A stretch of 7,664 nucleotides of DNA, from positions 1 through 7,664 of the forward strand of contig CAMHDX010000037.1 of NCBI GenBank assembly GCA_946183895.1, in the 5' to 3' direction. The stretch comes from an uncultured Porphyromonadaceae bacterium. GTDB lineage: Bacteria > Bacteroidota > Bacteroidia > Bacteroidales > Muribaculaceae. Shown piece by piece: positions 1 through 7,614 of this stretch. The notes beneath the pieces were generated by a model. The model ran no database searches. It saw nothing but the letters and a program-made list of their open reading frames with translations, and was not told where the DNA came from. Position numbers and translations under genes: made by a program. How positions within the stretch are numbered: position 1 is the first letter of the stretch; the number at the start of each line of letters is the position of its first letter.

Positions 1-1422
1 AGCCTTGAGGGCATGGTTACCGCAGCCCAGGACCAGGCAGACCAGATGATAGAGATGTGGTTCGGTGACGTTGCTCCCACGCTGCAGAACGCACCCGCTG
101 TGGATTGGGTTGACGCTGAGACCAAGGCGCTGCATGAAGGCGACCTCTACTACAATCGCGGCGCATTGTCGAGCGGAGGAGGCAGAGCATGGATGTGGCA
201 ACAGGTGGAGAATGCCTGGTGCTGGAACGAGCTGACCGACCGCGATGTGCTTGCCTCGCTTGAGGCCGCCGCCCGCGCCCAGGACACCGCTGATGGCAAG
301 CGCAGGGTGTTTGTGAGCCAGCCTCACGCCCCTTATGACGTGGGCGACCTGTGGGTGAACGCCACCTATCCCGCCATTGTTGACACTGGCAATGACAGCA
401 TACAAACGCAATGGTATGACACCGTCACCGGCAAAGCCTATAGCGGTGGCGAGATCTTCAACAACGACATTGTGCGTTGCAAGACCGCAAAGGCAAGCGG
501 GGCGTCCTTCAGCGTGTGGGACTGGGAACCGGTGCAGGAGATGACCACGAGCAAGATTACGCAGACCGCCAACAGCATCGCCCTTGAGGTTATCAATACT
601 AACGTCCTTGCCGGCTTGCGCAAGATTGGCATCTACATCAACGGCGAGGATGATAAGATTCTTCTTAACGCTTCGACTACAGAGGTGAGTGATGACCTTG
701 TCGTTAAGCGGCTCGAGACAAAGCCGGATACAAGCACCAACAGTGAGAACAAAGCCTGTGTTAGAATCGGAGGTAGCCTCATGGAGGTTGTAAATGAGTA
801 CGGCAATGTGAACATTCGTATAGGTGTGGATGAGAACGGTTACTCAGTCCTGCAGTTCTTGAACGAGAGCGGAGGTGTGATTTACGACCTTGGAGTGAAC
901 GGAATGAGTTGGAACAAACTGCAAGGCGCAAGATTTGAATCCCACTCCTTTGTGTTGCTGAGCGCAAATCCTGACGATGTGGTTCACTCAGCAACAGCCG
1001 GTACCTCATCTACTATATACCTGTACTACGCAAAGCGGATTAATGGCAACATTTTCGGTGATGGAGACATGACTGTGGAACTTGCAGAGGAAGCCAACGG
1101 CTTGTGGTTCACCAGCGGCTCGAATGCCGGAGTGATTGAAAACGGCGTACTCGTCAACAAAGTGACAGGACTCTACCGAAGCACAGATTCAAGGACAAAT
1201 GTTATAAGGAGCATCGCAAAATACGGAAGCATATCAGAGTTGCAAGATGACCTTGCGGCCAATTTTGGTATAACAGACTTCTCTGATTTTGACTTCACCC
1301 TTGAAGATAACGGCGAGCTGCTGGAATACCCAATCAGTTATCAGGAGTTTATCATGTTCAATGCAGGTGTACGCTCTTCAAGAGTGGACGTTTGGCAGAA
1401 TCTTCCATCACCAGGGCATTAA
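1..1422 (+). CDS. Phage tail-tip / tail-fibre-like structural protein, C-terminal part (5' end outside window)
   Basis: The frame is open from base 1 (four sense codons before the ATG at 13), so I read this as the 3' portion of a longer gene rather than one starting at 13. Numbering from that Met, residues 12-24 (IEMWFGDVAPTL), 41-47 (HEGDLYY), 60-75 (Trp-rich), 94-101 (DGKRRVFV) and 107-115 (PYDVGDLWV) form a module I know from tail proteins of Bacteroidota and Firmicutes phages, often placed just before a fibre-like C-terminus. A beta-rich region follows, with the junction around residues 200-221 (AGLRKIGIYI, then KILLNAS), a common element in such proteins. The distal part (from about residue 220) is unrecognised, AT-richer than the rest, and likely a receptor-facing or fibre-like section. 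No signal peptide or membrane segment is seen. Role in the tail tip or baseplate is inferred from family resemblance and neighbours; the exact component is unknown. Confidence 0.75.
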   Translation, partial: SLEGMVTAAQDQADQMIEMWFGDVAPTLQNAPAVDWVDAETKALHEGDLYYNRGALSSGGGRAWMWQQVENAWCWNELTDRDVLASLEAAARAQDTADGKRRVFVSQPHAPYDVGDLWVNATYPAIVDTGNDSIQTQWYDTVTGKAYSGGEIFNNDIVRCKTAKASGASFSVWDWEPVQEMTTSKITQTANSIALEVINTNVLAGLRKIGIYINGEDDKILLNASTTEVSDDLVVKRLETKPDTSTNSENKACVRIGGSLMEVVNEYGNVNIRIGVDENGYSVLQFLNESGGVIYDLGVNGMSWNKLQGARFESHSFVLLSANPDDVVHSATAGTSSTIYLYYAKRINGNIFGDGDMTVELAEEANGLWFTSGSNAGVIENGVLVNKVTGLYRSTDSRTNVIRSIAKYGSISELQDDLAANFGITDFSDFDFTLEDNGELLEYPISYQEFIMFNAGVRSSRVDVWQNLPSPGH

Positions 1423-1425
1423 CCA

Positions 1426-1635
1426 ATGGGCACAATAAAGAACATCAAGATAAGGCTGAGTGCAGACAACCGCAATAGTGGTGGCTCGGTGCGTGTGCGA
1501 GTGGTGGGCGGCAGTGCCGTGCAGGACGGAGCCTACAGCAAGTACCTGCCCGAGGTTGTCGCCCATGCGCTGACGATGATTGGTCCCGTGACCGACGAGT
1601 GCTTCACCTATACCTTACCTTTCAAACTATCATAG
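1426..1635 (+). CDS. Small hypothetical protein in phage tail operon (69 aa)
   Basis: The ATG lies 3 bases after the stop of the tail-tip-like gene and the TAG is 4 bases before the next ATG, which argues for a translated member of the same operon. I do not recognise the family. The N-terminal half is basic and Ser/Gly/Val-rich, with alternating residues (VRVRVVGGS, about 22-30) suggesting beta strands. The C-terminal half contains YSKYLPEVVAHAL (about 38-50), which may be a short helix, then a hydrophobic tail ending in TYTLPFKLS. There is no signal peptide, membrane segment, Cys cluster or DNA-binding motif. The GC-rich codon use matches the downstream genes rather than the AT-richer end of the gene before it. 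A small structural or assembly protein of the tail is the simplest guess from position alone. Confidence 0.6.
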   Translation: MGTIKNIKIRLSADNRNSGGSVRVRVVGGSAVQDGAYSKYLPEVVAHALTMIGPVTDECFTYTLPFKLS

Positions 1636-1639
1636 CGAC

Positions 1640-2005
1640 ATGGCACAGAACGAGAACCAGAATATAAACCACTTGTATATCGCCGAGAAACAGACCGGCG
1701 AACGGGTGACCGCGACTGAGTGGAACCTGCTGCCCGAGAAGATCAACGAGATAGTTGACCGCCTTAACGGCATGCCCGAGGAGACCAAGCAGCAAATCAG
1801 CGCGGCATTGACCACGCTGAACAATGTGCGCCCGATGAGCACCGCCGAGTACCTAGCACTGGGCTCATGGGACACGAGGGTGTGGTATGTGTGCATCGAC
1901 GACGGTGAGATCCAGAGCCTGAACCTGGGTCTGTTTACTATTGCGAGCAGGGCGGGCACGCCGCTGATCAAAGGCTTCCCGCTGACTTTCCCAATCATCT
2001 TTTAA
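1640..2005 (+). CDS. Probable phage tail accessory / fibre-associated protein (121 aa)
   Basis: Starts 4 bases after the preceding stop. Residues 22-29 read RVTATEWN and match RVAAEEWN at the same residue positions of the giant protein encoded next, so the two probably share an N-terminal attachment element. Residues 29-62 look helical (EKINEIVDRLNG, then ETKQQISAALTTLNN) and could form a short coiled coil. Residues 67-86 (STAEYLALGSWD followed by VWYVCID) fit a short motif common in Bacteroidota phage tail proteins, roughly 'lt-x-aEYdaLg-x-x-D-x-x-x-wYvi'. The C-terminus is hydrophobic (GFPLTFPIIF, 112-121), a type of ending I associate with small tail proteins of these phages. No signal peptide. 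Function is inferred: a small protein placed between tail tip and adhesin, perhaps a connector or chaperone. The family is not identified with certainty. Confidence 0.65.
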   Translation: MAQNENQNINHLYIAEKQTGERVTATEWNLLPEKINEIVDRLNGMPEETKQQISAALTTLNNVRPMSTAEYLALGSWDTRVWYVCIDDGEIQSLNLGLFTIASRAGTPLIKGFPLTFPIIF

Positions 2006-2020
2006 CGACATTATAACCGC

Positions 2021-2037
2021 ATTAAAACAACAGAGCA
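2021..2037 (+). promoter_or_regulatory. A-rich translation-initiation leader of the giant adhesin gene
   Basis: The 32-base gap before the ATG at 2038 ends in an A-rich stretch (attaaaacaacagagca) with no AGGAGG-like site. Bacteroidota ribosomes commonly rely on A-rich, unstructured leaders instead of Shine-Dalgarno pairing, so this supports the ATG at 2038 as the start. I see no Bacteroidota-type promoter (TTTG ... TAnnTTTG) in the gap, so the gene is probably co-transcribed with those upstream. Confidence 0.35.
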
Positions 2038-5000
2038 ATGGCTATAGACATCTCAGATCTGACCGGCAAGGTCGAGAACGAGGGCAAGACCCCTCAAGGA
2101 CGAGTCGCCGCCGAAGAGTGGAACCGCATGATTGCCGCAATAATCGGCAACCAGGGCGGTGTGAAGAGCGTGCGTCTTAACGGCAGCACCTTTGTGCCCG
2201 ATGCCAACGGCATGATTGACCTGGTGGTGAGCGAAAGCAACTACCTGCTCAACCTCACGACCACGGTGGCCGGAATGGCCCCCTACAGAATCGCGCTCGG
2301 CACCTCATTCCCTGTGTCGCTGGGTGTGAGCAACAAGTACCAGAACGGCGACGAGCAGATCAGCGTGACCACGCGCTGCACGGCGCGGCTGCTTGTCAAT
2401 GACGTGGAGGTTGAGACCCTTGACGTGTATGATGGCAATACTTACAGCATCGACGTGGGGCGTTTCCTGAGTGAGGGAACCAACCGATTTTATATTGAAG
2501 TTGACAACGGCTATGGCGTGCGGAAGCAGACGCTGGCCTACGAGGTGACCGCCGTGAACATAGGCGTGTCGCTCCCATACTGGGCGGATGCCGCCGTGAT
2601 GAGTGGCGACTGGGCTGTGGATGTGCGCCTGAGCGGCTCGGTGACCGGCAACGTGCATGTGTCGATCGACGGCGAGGAGGTGGTCAGCGGCACGCAGAAC
2701 GCAGGGTCGGTGAAGAGCTACACCATCACGACCGGCAAGAGCTACGGCATCCACCGTGTGGGCGTGTGGGCCGAGTATGCCGAAGATCCCGGCATCCGCA
2801 CAGATGTGATCGAGAAAGAATACATCTATCAGCCAGCAGGTGCAACCGGTGTGGTGATTGGCTGCGACCTGAAAACCGGCACGCGCCTTGCCATGTACAA
2901 CACCTTGATGCTGGGCTACTGGATTGTGAACCCCGGTGCGAGTGGCGAGGTGGAGGTGAGCCTTTCAATCATAGGCGAAGGCAATGTCGTGCTTGCCGGC
3001 AGCGTGCAGACCGTGACGCTGGAGGACGGGCTGAGCAGCTTGCAGACCTGGAGCGTGGCTCTCTTCGGTGAGAGCATGCCCGGCGACCGCACCGTGCGCA
3101 TCGAGTGTGGCGGCGTGCGTCGCAACATCGCTGTGACCATCGTTGCCGGCGAAGTCGTGCTGAGCGAGGTGGCCGGTGCCGATGTGGTGCTGCGCAGTTC
3201 CGGCAAGAGCAACAACGACCAGGACCGCGCCGTGTGGAACGGCGGCGGCGTGAGCGTGGACCTTAGCGCCCTCGACTTCACCGCCGGCGGAAGTGGCTGG
3301 GCTGCCGATAGTGACGGCAACGTCGCCCTGCACCTGAAGAAAGGCCAGTACCTGACCATTCCCGTGACCCCCTTCGACGAGAACCCCGCGATGGGTAACG
3401 GAAGCGACGTGGCCGGCACCCGCAGGGGCTTGACGGTGAGCATTGAGCTTGCGACGCGTAACTGTGTGCGTGCCGACGCCGTTGTTGCCGAGTGCATGTA
3501 CAGCGGCATCGGCTTCCAGTTCAAGGCCAACGGCATGACATTTTCGAGTGACTCCGAGAGCCTGAGTTGTGACTATAAAGAAGATACCCGTGTGCGCATC
3601 GACATGGTGATAGAAGGGACGCAGACCGAATACACCTGGACCGATGACCAAGGCGCAGAGCAGCACAGTCTTGAGGCGCTGATGCTTGTATATATCGACG
3701 GCGTGTATCAAGGCATGCGTCTGATCACTCCCAGCACCTCATTCAAGCAGGGAGTGGCCCAGCCCATCACTGTGGGCAGTGCCGAGTGTGACGTTGACCT
3801 GTACTGCGTGCGCATGTACCGCAGCACCCTTGACCGCAGAGGCATCGTGCAGAACTATGCCTACGACACGCCCAAAGTGGCCGACAAGATAGCCATCGCC
3901 AAGCGCAATGACGTGCTCGACAGCAACCTCGAGGTGAGCTATCCCAAGCTGATCGCCGCCCGTCCCGAACTTCCAGTGCTTGTGCTGCAGGCCGAGGCCA
4001 TGCCGACGAGCAAGACCGCCATCCCGCTGCAGACCAGCAACTACACCAACCCCCTGAATCCCGATGACTTTGAAGCCGGCAACGCCTCGTTCACGTCCAG
4101 CGGTGACACCTTCAAATGCCAAGGCACGAGTTCGATGAACTACCCGGTTCCATTCAGGAACCTCGACTTCAGTTTCAACAATGTTACCGTTGGTGGCGCG
4201 AGCCGTGCCGGTTGGCGCATGTATGCCGGCGAGCCGTTGAGCAACGACTGGACCGCTAAGAAAGACTATGCCAGCAGCGAAATGGCCAATAACGCGATCA
4301 TGTCGATGCTGTACAACAAGATGTGCGTTGCGCTGGGTGCAGACTTCGACACGCTGACCGAGGCTCAGCGGGTCCAATACCAGGTGCGCCAGCAGTTGAG
4401 CGACGTGACCTACCGCCAGAGCCTTATGGCCGTGCCGATATTCGTGTTCCGCTACTGGGACAACACCTATTACCCGATTGGGATGTTCAACCTGATCACA
4501 AGCAAGAACAACGAGAAGGTGCTGGGATTTGAGGGCGCATATACCTGGGAGCGCAGCGGTGCCCAGGCGTGGGAAATCCGCGACAACAACGTGATGTGGG
4601 ACACCGTGTTCAACGCCATGAGCTGGGACAGCGAGCGAAATGCCGAGGTCAATGACATCTACAACTACTATGAGGCCCGCTACCCGAAGAGTATAAAAGA
4701 GAACGGCGCGAAGCGCGACTTTGGCCATGCTGAGAACGCGGGTCAGACCGAGACCGTTCAAGCCGAGACTGCCGGACTGTTGCGTCTTCACAACTGGCTG
4801 GTGAGCACCAACCAGAAACTCGCCACCGGCGGCTTGCTTGCCACCCCTTACACTGACAGCAAGGGTGTGACCTATGCCTACGACACAGCAGCCTACCGCC
4901 TTGCTAAGTTCATCAGCGAGGCCAGTGACTATATCAGTGTTGACCACTGGTGCGTGTATCTGATATGGATGCTTGTGAACCACATGATGGACAACGGGAG

Positions 5001-7614
5001 CAAGAACCTGGGCTTGTGCACCTATAACGGCAGCCTGTGGCGTCCGTTGGCGCGTGACACAGACAGTGGCCTGGGCATCGGCAACACGGGCCGCATCGAG
5101 TTCCCATTCTGGCTTGGTTTGTCAGATTACATTGTGAACGGTAGGTTCGTGTATGACCAACCGAGCCAACCTGCAGGCTCGAGCACCGTGTTCAACGGTC
5201 AGCGCGGCGCCATCTGGGTCAATCTCAAGGATGGCTTTGACGACCGCATTCAGGCGATTGCCAAGATGCTGTATGACAAGAGCAAGGAGAGCGGTTTCAG
5301 CGGCCCGGATTTAATAGCCTGGTTTGAGCGTCACCAGGGCGCATGGTGCGAGGCACTCTATAACTACGGCATGAAGCAGTACCAAGGCGGCACCCCCTAC
5401 AGCCGCTGGATCGAGAGTGGCCTTGGCGACAAGAAGAACCAGCGCCGCTACTGGTTGGGCAACTCGTTCAGGTACTGGGGCAGCCGCTGGGCGCTGGGCA
5501 GTGAGGGTCGCCGTATTACGTGGCGCACCTGGGGCTACGGTTGCGACCTGGTGATTAAGCCCTATATGCCGATGTGGGTGTGCCTGGGACTTGGCAACTA
5601 CCAGTATAGTGACACAGTTCGCTACCGCTGCCTTGACCCCGAGCAGGGTGTGACAGTGGTCAATAGCGAGGTGCAGCATGGCATGGTCATAGAGCGCAAC
5701 GACAATGTGACATATCTGTTTGACGGCGACCTGCTGACCGACATCGGCGACCTGTACAAATATGGCGACATCGGCGACATCGACCTTGGCGTTGCCGTGA
5801 AACTACGCTCGCTGCGACTGGGCAGCAACACCGACCGGCAGACGCGCCAGTGGGTGAACACCAAACTCACGGAACTCAATGTCACCAATGCCGTGAGCCT
5901 TGAGGTGATTGACTTGACCAACTGCGAGGGCTTGGGCAGCAAGAGCAACGGCGTGTTCACCCTTGACTTGAGCAAGCAGGAGCAACTGCGCGAGTTGTAC
6001 TTGTGGGGAAGCGGTGTGACCGGTGTTACATTGCCCAAGACCACGACGTTGACCACGCTTGTGTTCGGCAGACACCTCAAGACCTTGCGCCTGATAGACT
6101 GTACCAGCGTCTCAACCCTGGAGATGGAGGGTTACGGCTCACTGGAGAGCATCATCGTGCAGAACACCCCGATTGTTGACACCCTTGCGGTCGTGCGTGG
6201 TGTGCATGCCAGCGCACCCGGTCAGTTGCGCGAGGTGAGGATTGACAACGTGAACTGGCGACTGAATGGTTCGGATGGCCTCGGTCTGCTTGACGCGCTC
6301 GCTGCCCTCGGGAGCAACTGCCGCCTGAGCGGCACCATCACCCTGACCGGTGCCAGTGTGAGCTTTGAGCGCAAGCGCAGATGGGTAGAGACGTGGGGTG
6401 ACGTTGACCACGGCAGTCAGGGACTGACCATCGTATATAACCGCCAGACCGTCGAGAATGTGGCCATCATCACCAGCAAGTATATGCCCACGGTGGGCGA
6501 TTACCCGCTTGAGATTACCAGCGAGGGCAACAACTTCACCGCCATCACGTGGAGCATGCCGAGCAATGAGTGGGCCAGCGTGAATGCCCAGACCGGAGTA
6601 GTGACCGTGAACCGCGTGGGCACAGAAGCCAACCCGCCCATTGCCCTGGTGACCGTCACCTTGACGCTGCATGACGGCAGCACAGTTACAGCCAGCAAAG
6701 AGTTGCATTTCCATGAGCACAGTTGCAAAGAGGGTGACCTGGTGTATGCCGATGGCTCGTTCAGTGACGAATATCTGCCAGGCAAGACCGTTGTGGGCAT
6801 GTGCATGTATATCAACCCCGATGATCCTACCGACCGCCTGGCTTATGGCCTTGCAAACCTTGTCAGTGACCAGTGGGGCCTTCATCCCGACAGGGTGAGT
6901 GGCGTGACGCTGGACAGTGGCGAGGACTATAACTGCTATGATGTGCCAGCCATCAGCAATATCACCGCCAACGGTACGAGCACCATCAACGACGCCAACT
7001 ACCGCGATGAGGCCGCCGGCGATGCCCAGGGCTTCAAAATATTCTCGCGCACGACAGCCGTGGGCGACATGGGCATGGTGCAGTTGGAAGAGAACCTCGG
7101 CCCCTATAAGGCCGGCGACTTCATCCATGTGGGTCAGTTCAAGACGTTGCACATCATCCGCCACAGGAACAAGATACTGAACGGCGTAACCCTTGACGGC
7201 TATGACCTGAGTGCTCCGATTGAAGCCAACGCGATGCAGAGCGAGACCGAGGTGCTGCAGACACGCATTGACGCGATAGTGGCCGCCAAGGGCAACAATT
7301 ACCGCGAGTTTTATTTCCCAGCAGCGAGTCGCTGCTATGCGTATGAGCCCAAGGTGAAGGCCGGCGAGGTGTTGAGTGACAAGTTCAAGGCTCACCGCTG
7401 GTGGCTGCCGAGTGCTGGAGAGCTGGCCCGCATGGTGTGGTGGCACCTGCAGGGCTATGATACAGCCAACGAAAAGGCCATATTTGCCAAGGCATTCGCT
7501 CTGGGCTTATGGGTGAAGCCGACCGATTGGCAGTGGTCAACCACCGAATTCAGTGCTTCCGGCGCGTACGGCATTGGTGCAGGGAGCGGCGCCGTCAACA
7601 ACAACATCAGTTAA
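2038..7614 (+). CDS. Giant modular phage adhesin / receptor-binding protein with C-terminal C-type-lectin-like domain, frameshifted at its 3' end
   Basis: A protein of 1858 residues with no signal peptide. Modules, with approximate residues: 1-45, N-terminal element with RVAAEEWN (22-29), also found in the preceding gene; 46-370, Ig-like beta-rich stretches; 372-625, probable concanavalin A/LamG-like fold (starts near SSGKSNNDQDRAVW at 387-400, ends near RGIVQNYAYD); 640-1200, CotH-kinase-like region with QGTSSMNYP (695-703), YYPIGMFNL (from about 811), DNGSKN (985-990) and an RDTDSGLG DxD motif (D1007, D1009), then a Trp/Arg-rich segment (KKNQRRYWLGNSFRYW, 1132-1147); 1256-1390, irregular leucine-rich repeats; 1462-1560, group-2 Ig-like domain (EWASVNAQTGVVTV); 1566-1858, C-type-lectin-like domain with GDLVYADGS, HRWWLPSAGEL (1786-1796) and WSTTEFS (1833-1839). 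The missing final strand is encoded in the +1 frame to 7654. A distal tail adhesin is inferred; catalysis by the CotH-like part is unproven. Confidence 0.8.
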   Translation: MAIDISDLTGKVENEGKTPQGRVAAEEWNRMIAAIIGNQGGVKSVRLNGSTFVPDANGMIDLVVSESNYLLNLTTTVAGMAPYRIALGTSFPVSLGVSNKYQNGDEQISVTTRCTARLLVNDVEVETLDVYDGNTYSIDVGRFLSEGTNRFYIEVDNGYGVRKQTLAYEVTAVNIGVSLPYWADAAVMSGDWAVDVRLSGSVTGNVHVSIDGEEVVSGTQNAGSVKSYTITTGKSYGIHRVGVWAEYAEDPGIRTDVIEKEYIYQPAGATGVVIGCDLKTGTRLAMYNTLMLGYWIVNPGASGEVEVSLSIIGEGNVVLAGSVQTVTLEDGLSSLQTWSVALFGESMPGDRTVRIECGGVRRNIAVTIVAGEVVLSEVAGADVVLRSSGKSNNDQDRAVWNGGGVSVDLSALDFTAGGSGWAADSDGNVALHLKKGQYLTIPVTPFDENPAMGNGSDVAGTRRGLTVSIELATRNCVRADAVVAECMYSGIGFQFKANGMTFSSDSESLSCDYKEDTRVRIDMVIEGTQTEYTWTDDQGAEQHSLEALMLVYIDGVYQGMRLITPSTSFKQGVAQPITVGSAECDVDLYCVRMYRSTLDRRGIVQNYAYDTPKVADKIAIAKRNDVLDSNLEVSYPKLIAARPELPVLVLQAEAMPTSKTAIPLQTSNYTNPLNPDDFEAGNASFTSSGDTFKCQGTSSMNYPVPFRNLDFSFNNVTVGGASRAGWRMYAGEPLSNDWTAKKDYASSEMANNAIMSMLYNKMCVALGADFDTLTEAQRVQYQVRQQLSDVTYRQSLMAVPIFVFRYWDNTYYPIGMFNLITSKNNEKVLGFEGAYTWERSGAQAWEIRDNNVMWDTVFNAMSWDSERNAEVNDIYNYYEARYPKSIKENGAKRDFGHAENAGQTETVQAETAGLLRLHNWLVSTNQKLATGGLLATPYTDSKGVTYAYDTAAYRLAKFISEASDYISVDHWCVYLIWMLVNHMMDNGSKNLGLCTYNGSLWRPLARDTDSGLGIGNTGRIEFPFWLGLSDYIVNGRFVYDQPSQPAGSSTVFNGQRGAIWVNLKDGFDDRIQAIAKMLYDKSKESGFSGPDLIAWFERHQGAWCEALYNYGMKQYQGGTPYSRWIESGLGDKKNQRRYWLGNSFRYWGSRWALGSEGRRITWRTWGYGCDLVIKPYMPMWVCLGLGNYQYSDTVRYRCLDPEQGVTVVNSEVQHGMVIERNDNVTYLFDGDLLTDIGDLYKYGDIGDIDLGVAVKLRSLRLGSNTDRQTRQWVNTKLTELNVTNAVSLEVIDLTNCEGLGSKSNGVFTLDLSKQEQLRELYLWGSGVTGVTLPKTTTLTTLVFGRHLKTLRLIDCTSVSTLEMEGYGSLESIIVQNTPIVDTLAVVRGVHASAPGQLREVRIDNVNWRLNGSDGLGLLDALAALGSNCRLSGTITLTGASVSFERKRRWVETWGDVDHGSQGLTIVYNRQTVENVAIITSKYMPTVGDYPLEITSEGNNFTAITWSMPSNEWASVNAQTGVVTVNRVGTEANPPIALVTVTLTLHDGSTVTASKELHFHEHSCKEGDLVYADGSFSDEYLPGKTVVGMCMYINPDDPTDRLAYGLANLVSDQWGLHPDRVSGVTLDSGEDYNCYDVPAISNITANGTSTINDANYRDEAAGDAQGFKIFSRTTAVGDMGMVQLEENLGPYKAGDFIHVGQFKTLHIIRHRNKILNGVTLDGYDLSAPIEANAMQSETEVLQTRIDAIVAAKGNNYREFYFPAASRCYAYEPKVKAGEVLSDKFKAHRWWLPSAGELARMVWWHLQGYDTANEKAIFAKAFALGLWVKPTDWQWSTTEFSASGAYGIGAGSGAVNNNIS

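Noticed and set aside
2965..3711. 248-residue open frame on the - strand
   Set aside because: Shadow of the ConA/LamG-like module, with no independent support.
3739..4983. 414-residue open frame on the - strand
   Set aside because: It lies wholly inside the adhesin gene. It is His/Ala/Val/Gly-rich, as expected from the complement of GC-rich coding DNA, and shows no recognisable domain.
5740..5778. 12-base direct repeat GACATCGGCGAC at 5740 and 5767
   Set aside because: It encodes a repeated DIGD in the adhesin just before the LRR-like part; two short copies do not amount to a separate repeat element.
6139..7446. 435-residue open frame on the - strand
   Set aside because: Antisense to the LRR-like, Ig-like and lectin modules, whose + strand motifs are clear. 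Same shadow composition and no family features.
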